From positions 1-34,876 of the forward strand of contig JAIPMN010011721.1 in the NCBI GenBank assembly GCA_020650975.1: a stretch of 34,876 bases of DNA, given 5' to 3'. Below, one piece after another: positions 1-13,700 of this stretch. This DNA comes from Apostichopus californicus. Its lineage: Eukaryota > Echinodermata > Holothuroidea > Aspidochirotida > Stichopodidae. Positions within the stretch are counted from its first letter, which is position 1. Each line of letters starts with the position of its first letter. The notes below the pieces were generated by a model, which saw nothing but the letters and a program-made list of their open reading frames with translations, was not told where the DNA came from and made no database searches. Position numbers and translations under genes: made by a program.

Positions 1-403
1 ATATTTGTAAATCGTCTTAAAATTAACTGCAGTAAATAACACAACAGAACACAAAGAATTCATATGTGTATTTCTCTTCCTTGAAAAGGTACATGAAATG
101 TGCAAAATGTCTTAAGGGCACAGGCCGCACATCCAAACAAGGTTATAGATGGAGGGAGATGGATGTACGGGGGCATGGGACATGGATAGAGGTAGGGGGA
201 GGGTAGGGAGATGGAGATGGAGGGGGAAATTCTCCAGCTGTATTCCCCTATATAGGCTACATGCTTCATTTAAATCTAACCTCTGGGTTATAACAAATGC
301 TCATTATCCCTGCATAGGAATTTGCACCATTAATCTCATTTTGTTAACAATTGGTTTATATCATAACAAGTGAAAGTAATTTTTACTTATTTCAGCTTTT
401 TTT
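1..403. other. Non-coding, no recognised feature
   Basis: No exon or RNA gene is recognisable. A purine-biased stretch (about 148-233) of GGGAGATGG-like words is the only compositional feature; open frames through it are low-complexity and are not called genes. Confidence 0.6.
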
Positions 404-1172
404 GATTCCTTGCCGAAGGCTCAAGGAATCTATGCGATGGTGATTGCATGTGTGTGGGTTTGTGTGTGCGTGACGCCATTGGCTTGTAAATACGATAAAC
501 TCAACAATGGCAAGTTGGATTGAAGTCATATTTGGTACATATATGCGTCATAGTAAATAGATGAACCCTATTGATTTTGGTGCTCATTTCATGAATAATA
601 ATGGGTCACGGGGTCAAACGTAAAAATCTTCAAATAGCAATAACACCGCAACCAAATGTCAGAATTTATTTACACTTGGTATTAATATGTTGGTAGATAG
701 CAGGTACATTTTGATATATGTTCAAGTTGATATGATGCATATTTATTAGGGGGCGGGGCTTAAGTTGATTTCCACTAAAATAGCTTGTAAACAAGGTAAC
801 CGAACAACGTCAAGTTGGATTGAAGTCATACTTGGTACATATATATGCCATAGTGAATAGATGAACCCTATAGATTTTGGTGCTTATCTCATGAATAATA
901 ATGAGGTCACAGGGTCAAATGTAAAAAAATTCAGAATTGAATCATACTTTGTGTGAAGGTGTTGGTAGATAGCGGGTACATGGTAATGTATGTTCAATGT
1001 GATATTATGCACATTTATTAGGTGGCAGGGCTTGAGTTGATTTTTGCTAAAACTAGCTTGTAAACATGGTAAGTTAACATATTTAGTAGGTAGTCAGTGA
1101 AAGAACCTTGCTGACCAATTTAATCAACAATGAAGAAAGCTTGGGATTATATTCTCAATTGGCAAGGAATCA
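404..1172. repeat. Repeat with 12-bp TIRs and two internal tandem copies
   Basis: The 12-mer TGATTCCTTGCC at about 403-414 is matched in inverted orientation by GGCAAGGAATCA at 1161-1172. The left end also folds on itself, since GATTCCTTG is followed shortly by CAAGGAATC. Inside are two diverged tandem copies of a 270-300 bp unit (about 483-781 and 782-1053). Each opens with GCTTGTAAA, contains GTTGGATTGAAGTCATA and GAATAATAATG..GTCAC, and ends in a GGGCTT-rich stretch. A third copy is only started at about 1053. No protein-coding capacity is seen, so it is probably a non-autonomous dispersed element. The left terminus recurs at 34796. Confidence 0.6.
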
Positions 1173-2070
1173 CAATAAGCCTACTGGCTTTCTGGTTTTC
1201 TTATTCAGCAAATAACAGAACAAAAGATAACAAATTAACTTTGCTCTCCAAGTTAAATCCAAACTGGTAGCCTTTTTTTTTTTGCTAAATATCATTGCTA
1301 ATATTAGTCATAGCAATCTGCCAGTCACAAAAATCAAAGCATTGTTTTTGTGTTGAAACTGGCCAATTTCCCAAAATTAAATACAATTTGCAGTGTATGT
1401 GGTTAAAAATTATGTATCCAAAAAGAAAAACCACACAGAAAATTTGAGGTTGATAAATTTTACAAATTGGAATGGAATTATCAGTTAATCTTTCGTTACA
1501 TTGCTGTACATTGCTGTTACATACCAATGCACAGCGTGCTATATAATGGTTTGTTAGGCAACCTCAAAACTTCCAGTAAAGAGTTATAACTTGAACATTT
1601 GTAAAATCATAATGCCAGCTAATCCTTCTGTTCTATTGAATATAGTCAGCTACAGACTTAACAGGAGCTTTTAAAAGAATTAAACAAAGATATAAATAAG
1701 ATACCGGTATATAAATACAACATGTATACAAAAATATGCTTTTCATTGAATTAATGCTATTTACACCATTTAGTCAGTGTCATCAATCCATCATTTTGTC
1801 TAAAATACATAGTGTTAATTGTCATCAGGTACGTGTTTAATATGTACGTAGCGTTATTATTTACACTAATCTTTGTACCTTAACAGAGGAGCAGTTTAAA
1901 CAAAATATATGATAGGGAAAAAGCAGCTTACTAGCTATATATAATTACCTTCTTTCTTCTGTTCATTTACAGCTAGTCCATACATTCTAACTATTACCAA
2001 TAAGTACTTTATACCTCAATATTTGATGATGATTGGTATTTTTCTTTGCTTTCACCTTTCTACTTCACAG
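1173..2070. other. Non-coding, likely intron
   Basis: AT-rich sequence up to the splice acceptor of the EGF exon at 2071. No conserved frame or structured element was recognised. Confidence 0.5.
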
Positions 2071-2184
2071 ACATTAACGAGTGTGATAGCAATCCGTGCC
2101 TGAATGGCGCGACGTGCATGGACTTTGTGGACATGTACAATTGTTCTTGCCCCTTTGGCTTTGAAGGAGTGAACTGTGAAAATG
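2071..2184 (+). CDS. Exon: calcium-binding EGF-like module
   Basis: A 114-bp exon encoding one complete EGF-like module ([16 protein letters not shown]...). The boundaries come from a pyrimidine-rich acceptor ending CTTCACAG and a donor AATG|GTGAGA. It is phase 1 at both ends, so it can be gained or skipped without a frame change. Six cysteines are in EGF order. The D-I-N-E start plus C-x-D-x4-Y-x-C-x-C ([12 protein letters not shown]) match the calcium-binding and Asp/Asn-hydroxylation consensus. EGF modules act in secreted or membrane proteins. It is part of a larger + strand gene whose ends lie outside the visible exons; the resemblance to Notch/fibropellin-type repeats is not enough for a name. 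Confidence 0.88.
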
Positions 2185-5952
<3,768 letters not shown>

Positions 5953-6072
5953 TATCACTCGCTTGTATGAGCGATCCCTGCCTGAACAATGCGCCTTGTT
6001 TTGAATTGTCTGTGGGCTTTGGCTTCTTCTGTCTCTGCTTTCCTGGCTTAACTGGAGAAACATGTGGCGAGG
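5953..6072 (+). CDS. Exon: divergent EGF-like module
   Basis: A 120-bp phase 1-1 exon encoding VSLACMSDPCLNNAPC and then GFFCLCFPGLTGETCGEG. The acceptor is TTAATTTCAG and the donor GAGG|GTGAGT. Six cysteines occur in EGF order, but the C3-C4 loop is two residues longer than in the neighbours and the calcium-binding consensus is absent. It follows the 4715 exon by 1.1 kb with compatible phase. It is most likely a real but divergent module of the same protein. Confidence 0.82.
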
Positions 6073-6724
6073 GTGAGTTGTCGACATCTCCGGGCTGTTT
6101 GTAAGAACATGTCATGACTTGGTTTTGTTTTCTTCAACATCATGGGACTTTCTTCTTTTAAGATTGTGCAAAACAACAACGATCTTCTAACGGAAAAAAG
6201 AAGCTCTTCTTTCGTTAATAATGAGAACAAAACAATGTCTCTAGGACGAGGTTGGCAGCTATTGCTCGAATAATCGTGAAGATCGATTTACTTGTCTTTT
6301 CACAAGAACAATATTAGTTATTTCATGAGCACTCCTTCAACTCCAGTATTGAAAAAACACAATGTCAGTTCAAAAGAATATCTGTTATAAAACAAATACT
6401 GAAAACATATTATTGCTGTGAATATATCAGGTGCTTATAAAATATTAATAAAGTGCAGTGCAATATGTCAAATTTTTGTATAAGATACAATAAAAAGAAT
6501 AAAAAACCCAATTACTTTAGCAATACCACAACCAGCTATAAGCTGCTAACGAGACCATTGTGTTAATCTTTGAAACCTCTGGTTCCCCTATTTTCTTATC
6601 CTTTTGAAATGTACGTATTTTCACTACCATGTCTGTCCAGTGTTTGATATTTAACACATCGTTTGCATCCCTGGCATGTCATTCCGATGATCGTGTCAAA
6701 CACTTCTCTTATTTTTCTTTCCAG
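6073..6724 (+). other. Intron between EGF exons
   Basis: About 0.65 kb of AT-rich sequence with splice sites at both ends. No other feature is seen. Confidence 0.6.
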
Positions 6725-6844
6725 ACATTCTTGAATGTGCAAGTGACCCTTGTCAGAATAACGGCACATGTCTGGAACTATTTAATGCATTTATCTGTGA
6801 CTGTTCATCCGCACCTGGTTTTGAGGGAGTACTATGTGAGGGTG
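6725..6844 (+). CDS. Exon: EGF-like module
   Basis: A 120-bp phase 1-1 exon encoding [16 protein letters not shown]...[19 protein letters not shown]. The acceptor is TTTCTTTCCAG. The chosen donor is GGTG|GTATGT; an alternative GT three bases upstream (6842) would keep the frame and remove one glycine. Six cysteines fit EGF order, with an extra two-residue insertion before PGF. It begins D-I-L-E rather than D-x-N-E and lacks D/N at the hydroxylation position, so calcium binding is doubtful. It is the last EGF exon before the DIRS-like insertion. Confidence 0.85.
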
Positions 6845-7538
6845 GTATGTTTTTTCTTGTTTTATTTGATTCCATTTTTGCCTTTTGGTTTTGAGTTTGA
6901 ACTACTTTCTTAGGTCTCCTAGGTCCTAAATATAAAAAAATGTACGGTGTTTGGTTATGTGGTATCACACAACCTCATATCACAACATTTTACACTTAAC
7001 CTTAAACAACCTCATACCACAACAACTTTAAATATCAGTAAAGAAAATTGTAAGGTTGTCCTCAAAGTCCATATGGAAGCAAATGGTTAGAAAAAGTCTT
7101 CTGAGCATTACAACTGCATTTCATTGATCTGCTTAACTGAAACTTACTTACCACATACTGCAGTAGATTAAATGGACTGTACCACAGGTCAGCAAAGTGC
7201 AGCCTCAAGGCTTTCAAAAGCCTCTATACTTCATAAGGCCAAACATAAAACAGTCTACATTTTGGGTTGTTAGTTTAAAGGGTTAACTTGTGCTAGGCTA
7301 TTTTAACATACTGTTACAGATGGACATGTATACCTATGTAGGAATGTTGAACTTTTATTTCCCATTTTTGTCAATGAGTATACTACTGTAGAGTACATCA
7401 ATCCTATGTAATCCTATGTAAACTAAGTTTCACTACAGCTCAGCAGATCAATTTAGTGTCAATTAATCTCTGGACACCTAAAACACTATGTGTATTTATT
7501 TATATATTGTATCAAGCACACCCAAGTTTCAGAGAATA
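6845..7538 (+). other. Intron sequence left of the DIRS-like insertion
   Basis: Non-coding AT-rich sequence. A short local repeat is visible at about 6965-7025, where two similar blocks contain CAACCTCATA-CACAACA. Nothing else is recognised. Confidence 0.55.
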
Positions 7539-7551
7539 TACTTCGCTCCTC

Positions 7552-7672
7552 GCTTACCTGTCTCCTCACAACCGTAGCACCTCGTTCTACCGTGCCTAGT
7601 TTGCCCTGGTAATCTTTTATCACTGTGCACCCTCAACGACCGGCTCCCCCGGTCGTTGCCCTTTCTTCTCAT
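7552..7672 (+). repeat. Left ITR of the decayed DIRS-like element
   Basis: It runs from GCTTACCTGTCTCC to CTTCTCAT and is the inverted counterpart of about 10288-10414. It contains a perfect 10-bp stem, CAACGACCGG / CCGGTCGTTG (7634-7658), at the same place where the other DIRS element has a different stem. Confidence 0.85.
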
Positions 7673-7923
7673 TCTACCATCCAAAGTGTCTACACATGTT
7701 TTTCGTATTGGAAACATTTCTTACGGAATTTGCCCAGATACCTTGGATTTTTATATTTTTTGTTGCAATCTTCAGAGAAGTTCTCCAGTCTCAAACAGCC
7801 TGATAAGTATCCTTTTCTTTTGAAGGGAGGATGTTTGGGGGCTGTTTTTCGTGTGCGACCCACACCCATGCTTTGAGTAGAGTAATGTTACTTTTCACAG
7901 GTAGCAGTTTCTATCACCAAGTG

Positions 7924-8582
7924 GGTGTTGGATACTAGCGCACATAGTTACAAAATAGAATTCACCTCCAGCCCGCCTTTCGGGGGCGGAGGAAGACGAA
8001 CCCTAACACCCACAAAACCGTCTAAATATCGGCTTTCGAGGGAGGATTGCGGCCCTGCTGGCCAAGCAGGCAATTGTAGAGGAGCCGGAGAGGACTTGAC
8101 CTCTCTTCCGGTTGTCGTTCTTTTTTACCACAAAACGGGACGGCACCTGGCGTCCCTTCCTAAACCTCAAACTCCTCAACCAAAACTATGTCAGGCCAAA
8201 CAACTTCTGCATGGAAACTCTATTGCCCTTTCTCAGAAAGGGCATGTGGGGGGGGGGGCAACCGTAGACCTGTAAGACTCCTACTTGCACATCCGCATGG
8301 ACGGAGACCATCGTCGTTTCCTTGCTTTCAATTATGCCGGCCAAGACTGCCTGTTCAGGGCGCTCCCGTTCGCGCTCTCCACCGCCCCAAGGGTCTTCAC
8401 CAGAGTAGCGGGAGCCACAATCTCCTACTTAAGGAAACGGGGAGTCGTGCTCTACGTCTACCTCGACGACTGGCTAGTAGTAGGTGACTTGGAGTCGGAA
8501 GCAGCCAACAACGTCTGCAAGACGATCAGTACCCTTCGAGAGCTGGGGTGGATCATCAACGAGGATCATCATCTCGCTGTCC
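7924..8582 (+). pseudogene. Reverse transcriptase fragment, DIRS-type
   Basis: Degenerate RT of the decayed element. The N-terminal stretch matching YKIEFTSSPPF (about 7947) is frameshifted. A G-run frameshift at about 8248-8257 precedes the palm region, which reads ALPFALSTAPRVFTRVAG and the catalytic box YLDD (8459-8470). Homology to the sister element stops near 8580, where the sequence jumps to the methyltransferase-like region, deleting the RNase H core. At least two frameshifts and the deletion rule out a functional polymerase. Confidence 0.85.
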
Positions 8583-8896
8583 CTGATTTGGCTCCGAGCT
8601 CTAAGGCTGCTGATAGACCTGTTCGCTATACAGGACATCCCCCAGGCTCCCCACCTCTGTTGCTTCCACCTGCAGGCCTTCCTCATAGACGCCATGTCAT
8701 TGTCGTGTCCCGCCTATTTGCATGATCAGTCAGGTAATGAGGGAGGTTCGCCGCTCCAAGGGCAGATTCATCCTAGTGGCTCCCTTCTGGCTCCGCAACC
8801 CTGGTCAGAGAAATTATCCAGCTCCTCGCGGACACACAAGCGATCCTACCGGACAGGCCACACCTGTTGTCCCAGAGACGGGCCTGCAATTAGTTG
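8583..8896 (+). pseudogene. Methyltransferase-like region of DIRS polyprotein, degraded
   Basis: Corresponds to 29510-29890 of the other element. Recognisable pieces are a LIDLFA segment, AFLIDAMS, and, in another frame, GRFILVAPFW followed by GLQLVAWKLSG. The frame changes at least once and part of the middle is missing. In DIRS1-group elements this region lies between RNase H and the recombinase. It is non-functional here. Confidence 0.6.
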
Positions 8897-9887
8897 CCTG
8901 GAAATTGTCCGGTCTACCCTCAGACAGAGTGGACTTTCGGAGGCGGCTGCCGCAGTGGCGGCCGACGCCAGAAGGAGAATAACCGTTGCGACTTACAATT
9001 CCCGCCTACGGAGATTCGGAGAGAGGTGCCGAGGGAGACACACTCTGCCTACCGAGGCCCCTCTTACCTTGATCGCCGACTTCCTGCTCACACTGTTCGA
9101 AGAGGGGAAACAGGTTTCGACGATTAAGAACTACCGTTCGGCGATTGCTGCCATTCATCAGGGCTTCCCCGACGGTTCCACTCCAGGCAGCAACGGATAG
9201 ATTGCCCAGATGATGATGGGTATGGAGAACAGACGCCCAAGAGTTCGAGGCCTCACTACCTCCTGGGGCCTCTCAGCAACATTGCACGCCTTGACCAAGG
9301 CGCCTTACGAACCCATGGCGAAGGCCTCTTTTGCAGTCCTCACCAAAAAGACGCTGTTCCTCATCGCCCTAGCCTCGGCAAGGAGGAGGAGTTGCCTTTT
9401 TCTACAAAGAGGAACCACAAACGGTTCGAGAATCACGGGGTGCGGATAGTACCCGACCTCTCCTTCATCGCCAAGAACCAGGTCCTGGCCTGCCTCCCTG
9501 GAGACATCTTCATCCCAGAGATCAAGACCCTCTCATTGATCTCCAAGGTCAGAATATTTTGTCTCGTTAGGGCCCTTAAGTGGTACCTCCACAGAACGAA
9601 GACCTCAGGGGTACTACAACATCCCTGTTCATCCTCCCTTGAGTTCCTTACTCGGCAGCCTCGAAGGATACCTTGTCCCGCTGGTTGGTGGAAACTTTCC
9701 GCCCTTTTGCAAGGGGACCAGGCAGACCAAGGGCTCACGACATCAGGGGTGTGGTAGCCTCTACGGCCCTGTTCGCAGGACATCCTCAAGGCGGCTGCTT
9801 AGAAGACTCCAACCACATTCGTCGCCTGTTACTTATCTGACACACTACAGGCCGAGTCGGCATTCGGTCAATCGGTGATGCGAGTTC
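8897..9887 (+). pseudogene. Tyrosine recombinase, DIRS-type, broken
   Basis: The N-terminal part reads SEAAAAVAADARR and EEGKQVSTIKNYRSAI, closely matching the intact recombinase at 29877-30950. A TAG at about 9198-9200 interrupts it. After that come a segment with the box-I arginine region (SARRRS, about 9375), a frameshift near 9390-9410, GDIFIPEIKTLS, more frameshifts, and the box-II H-D-I-R (about 9736). A stop replaces the Trp pair preceding the nucleophile, and the final FVACYLSD is retained (about 9819-9842). It cannot be expressed as one protein. Confidence 0.88.
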
Positions 9888-9940
9888 CGGGGGTTATAGG
9901 TCCCACTCGGGCCTCCCACCATCGGGCAGTGCCACTCGTT

Positions 9941-10036
9941 GCTAAGGTTGTGATGAGACAGGTAAGCGTTGAGCGAAGTAACTATCATAAAACTTACAGG
10001 TTTAGATATTTACGAGTGACGAGCTTACCTGTCTCC
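9941..10036 (+). repeat. Internal complementary region (ICR) of decayed DIRS element
   Basis: The first half (to about 9981) is the reverse complement of the left outer end (7539-7590). The second half, from ATATTTACGAGTGACGAG, is the reverse complement of the right outer end. In DIRS elements this back-to-back arrangement is the template that restores both termini through a circular intermediate. Confidence 0.82.
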
Positions 10037-10287
10037 ACTTCCCATCCCCCTCCCTGGAGGGGGATGGGACACAGCCGGACGGGGGAGCGGTCGTTCGAGC
10101 TGACTCACGACTCCACACGGTTCTCGTAGATAAACATTGCCATCCACCTGTTCGACTACGACTACGGGTGCCCCCGACTACTCGGGTGCCCCCCCCCCCC
10201 CATCAGGAGGCGTCAGCAACTTTTTTAGATTTAAGAAATTCCGCCGCCGCCCCCGTCAGAAGGTCACTTTAGAAGGTAAGTGGTCTC

Positions 10288-10414
10288 ATTAGAAGGAAGG
10301 GCAACGACCGGGGGGGGGGGGGGCTAGTTGTTGAGGGTGCACAGTGTTAAAGATTACCAGGGCATACTAGACATGGTAGAGTGAGGTGCTAAGGTTGTGA
10401 GGAGACAGGTAAGC
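10288..10414 (-). repeat. Right ITR of the decayed DIRS-like element
   Basis: Inverted copy of 7552-7672, with mismatches and an expanded G14 tract (10310-10323) that destroys the hairpin retained in the left ITR. The element's outer edge extends some 30 bp further, to about 10448. Confidence 0.8.
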
Positions 10415-10448
10415 TCGTCACTCAAAAATATCAGTTAGTTTTATGATA

Positions 10449-11560
10449 AACTTAAAAGATAAGATAATATTTTGTCACATAAACCAGCTATCAACCTCCA
10501 ACAATAGACAACTGTCGTAATGATATAACAGAGAATACACCGGCAGGAGCAGCAGCAACAAAAGTTATATATGAGATTTGGCAAGGTCTCAAACCTTGTA
10601 ATCTGTGTGGATTAATTCTGAATTCAAGTGAATACACAGCCAGCTTATGGCACTGTTGTTGCAACCCACATTGCTGCTTAACAATGACTGCCGAAGATTT
10701 GCTGTCTCTTGCAAACACTCATGACTTAAGCATCAGCCACAAAGCATAACATTAAGCTTTTGCTTCATGCTAATAAACAGTTATTAAGGTGAATTTAACA
10801 GCTCAATGCAAGTAGGCCTTAATGATGATAAAAAATCTTCAATGTGTAGCAACTGTGAGCAGAGAATAGTTTGTACATTCAAGTTTGTTCATTTATTATT
10901 ACTGATAATTTGTTGAGTTCAGTGAATAGGTAGAAATGCAGGGAGAGCAACACCATAAAGAATATTACCAAGCTGTTTAAATTACACTGATCTTCTGCCA
11001 ACTCTATTTTGATTTCTTGCTGGAGGGGAAAGGAATATGTGCTTTGGTGATGGTGTGTGCTGCCTTAATTGGCTTGTTAACACTGTAACTACAACACTTA
11101 AGTGTAGATGAAATACATATTTGGTATGTGGGTGTGTGGAGGTCAATGGTCATTTGAGTCTGAAACTTTGTAAAGATTGTAATTCCAAAAGTCATGGTTG
11201 GGTGAACTTAATACTTTTGATCCACCGGGCTTTGACATTTTTCAAATTAATGGAATGTGCCATAGCAAAAGAACTCTTTTGCTTAACTTGTGATATATAA
11301 CATTATATAACACATTATTTAGGCTGAATTTTACCCTTAAAGCCACAATGGTATGCTTGTAGTACAAATAAACTTAGTGTATTGCTTGTGAGTGTACAGT
11401 AGCACCATGGGTACTCTGCTGTATAGTTAGGAATGTAAACAACTGGGTAAACCCTATAGTGTCAAAATACAGAGATTTAGTTACAAGACCAGTTTCGTTT
11501 ATACTTCATACTTGGTATGTGTATTCACCTTAGTGAGTACTAGATCCCTATTGTTTAATA
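10449..11560. other. Non-coding, no recognised gene
   Basis: AT-rich intron-like sequence. From about 11430 it grades into a dispersed-repeat texture (CTTGGTATGTGTATTCACC, AGATCCCTATTG) that resumes right of the non-LTR fragment. Confidence 0.5.
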
Positions 11561-11910
11561 ATAACAGTTTCATTTCATTTCGTTTATTTCTGCCATTAAA
11601 TTACAAAGATATATATAATATATAATTATATAGCAATGAGGCAGCGGGACCAGAAATAAGATAATATAATAATATGTGTTATATAGTGCAGAATCAAACA
11701 AAAGTTGCTCAATGTGCTTTACAGGTGAAGACAAAAAAGAAAGAAGAAAAACATGTCATAACAATGTGAAAAGAATGAGTTTTAAGACAATGCTTAAACT
11801 GGTCAAGTGAGTCCAGAGACGTATCTACTGGAAGTGAGTTCCACAAACGGGGGGCAGCATGATGAAAGCTGCGATCCATATCGATTTCAATCAAAACACA
11901 AAAATGGTTA
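11561..11910 (-). mobile_element. Non-LTR retrotransposon 3' end fragment
   Basis: On the minus strand a 61-residue frame (11894-11709) reads FHHAAPRLWNSLPVD..SLDQFKHCLKTH. This AAPRLWNSLP...FK..LKTH pattern is typical of the C-terminus of ORF2 (reverse transcriptase) in CR1/L2/jockey-type LINEs. It is followed by an AT-rich 3' UTR ending in ACGAAATGAAATGAAA, a short-repeat tail of the kind such elements use. It is 5'-truncated, retaining only the last 60 or so codons, as is common for target-primed insertion. It appears inserted in a dispersed repeat. Confidence 0.75.
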
Positions 11911-12640
11911 AGATATTGTGATCTAGATGGCCTAATATCAGTTGTAACTTGGGGTATTCATTTTTATAGCATGGAAGGCTAAACTTAGGATTTTATAATA
12001 TATATGTGAATTATGTGAATATCAAAAGTCACGGTCAACAGAGGTCAACTTCTGAAAACTGTGTACACTCAAATCTTCAAAAGTAAGCTTGGAGAAACCA
12101 GTATTTGGAACAAATTGGTACAAGGAAAATGTTTTTTTTTTATTCTCTGGAGTTATACGTCATTTATGGTTACCAGATTATATAATCTGAAAACATTGTT
12201 AACACTTTAACTCCAAAAGTAAAACTTCACAAGTAGCACTTGGATCCATCTTACTGTATAGAATGTACCTTTTGTATTCTTTGGAGGTCACAGTCATTTG
12301 AGGTCACCAGAGGTCAAAGTCTGAAAGTTTTGTAAACATCATAACTCTATTAGCAAAACAGGGATGAACTTAAATTAATACTGAATACTTGGGTCAACCT
12401 TATTGTGTGCAAGAACTGTCTTGTTTCCTATGGAGGTTTAATGTTGTTTGAGCTTAACCGACGTCAAAGTTAGAAAAAAAATTGATACCTACAAAGGTTG
12501 GATGAATTTGAATACTTTCAATTGGATACACCTAATTCTATGCAAGTCAAAGGTCAAGTAAAGTCGAAAGAGTTTGAAAACATCTTGGACAGGATAACTT
12601 AAAAATTAAGCCGGGATAAGCATCATACTTGTGGTTCTAC
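11911..12640. repeat. Diverged tandem/dispersed repeat with AGGTCA words
   Basis: Successive blocks of roughly 120-150 bp share the order: short-word GGAGGTCA, GTCATTTGAGGT, AGAGGTCAAAGT, CTGAAA..TTTGTAAACA, ATAAC, then AGTACTTGGATC-like ends (for example about 12020-12150, 12280-12420, 12430-12560). Closely similar text recurs at 17325-17420. No coding potential. Divergence is high, so the unit limits are approximate. Confidence 0.5.
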
Positions 12641-13700
12641 ATTAGTTATTGTGGTACGGTAAACCTACCTATTTGAGATATCAAATAAGCGACTTGACTC
12701 ATTGCTAGCTGTGCGAAAAACATCACTAGAAGTGTAAGTGGTAGCGTAATGATTGTCACAGGTAAGGTACAACGAATCGACTGGACAACGTAAATACTCG
12801 GGTGGCGTGTGTCTTTACTTCGAGCTTTATTTAATACTCGTAACCAGGGGAAAAAACCCTGAAATAAAACGTAAAATGTACGCATTGCATAAACAAATAT
12901 TTCACATAAATATGACGTTACATCGGCAATAGGAAACATATCAAACATGCAATGATCTCGCTGTATGATCCCATATATTTTACACCTTCTTAACGCTTAT
13001 CACCTATTTACAATATGCCCTCCCTGTACAGACATTCGATACTAACAAACTTCTCATAAATATATTTTATATGTGCTTTCCAATCTTTAACATATTCCGG
13101 CCTAGCTACACTCAAATAAGAAACAAGAATACGACTAACTAGTTGTGTTCCCTCTACTGCAAAGTGAGGTTTGACATAGTACACATAAGAAAATGAGACA
13201 CTTACGGAATTCGGTCAGTTTCCGGCTTTTTACACGTATCGGTACGTCCTTTAAGATATCTGACAAGATATATATTACCACGAATTCATCAGCGGGGAAC
13301 TGAAGTTGCCCCTACATATGCTATAGTGAAATAGCGAAGTACTGCGGGCTATAACGTCGCCCAACGGACATCCTGTCCAACTGCAATAAGCAACTGATGT
13401 GGTGCACCCAGCACCCTTGCACCAAGTATAGTACCAAACACGAATACCACGCCCTGACCTGCCTACCCGGCCTATTCATACCGACCCTTTACCTGCATTT
13501 TATGCAAATTAATCTAAACAAAGACTTGCACAAATTCAATTGATGCCCGTCGAGCAATCAGTGCATTAAACAAAGCATATACTAGAATGTCGAATGTTAC
13601 TAGTGCGAACTTCGTGAGCAAAACAGACAACAAATGAATATTCATCAGTAAATTTATCCAGCTGCACGATAGTTGTTAGACTTGCGTCAAGCATACTCGT
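12641..13700. other. Unassigned block, richer in CpG than its flanks
   Basis: This kilobase has visibly more CpG and fewer homopolymers than the surrounding intron-like DNA. It contains a 100-codon open frame on the minus strand (12948-12646) with hydrophobic stretches but no recognisable domain. No TIRs, splice-supported exon or known transposon was identified. It could be an old element, a first exon/promoter region on the minus strand, or chance. Confidence 0.3.

Larger units (their letters stand above)
7539..10448 (+). mobile_element. DIRS1-like retrotransposon, internally deleted and decayed
   Basis: A 2.9-kb remnant with the DIRS layout: a left ITR (about 7552), degraded RT and tyrosine-recombinase frames, an internal complementary region (9941-10036) and an inverted right ITR ending near 10414-10448. 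Relative to the element at 25067-31967 it lacks all of gag and the RNase H core, and every remaining frame carries stops or frameshifts. Its two ITRs have diverged from each other, including a G14 run in the right one, which indicates an old copy. It lies between EGF exons at 6844 and 14991 in the same orientation, so it is intronic if those exons belong to one gene. The outer edges are inferred from the ICR and are accurate to a few bases. Confidence 0.85.

Noticed and set aside
8484..9200. 238-codon frame as an intact recombinase
   Set aside because: Its first half is out-of-frame RT and methyltransferase-like sequence, and only the last third matches recombinase before a premature TAG.
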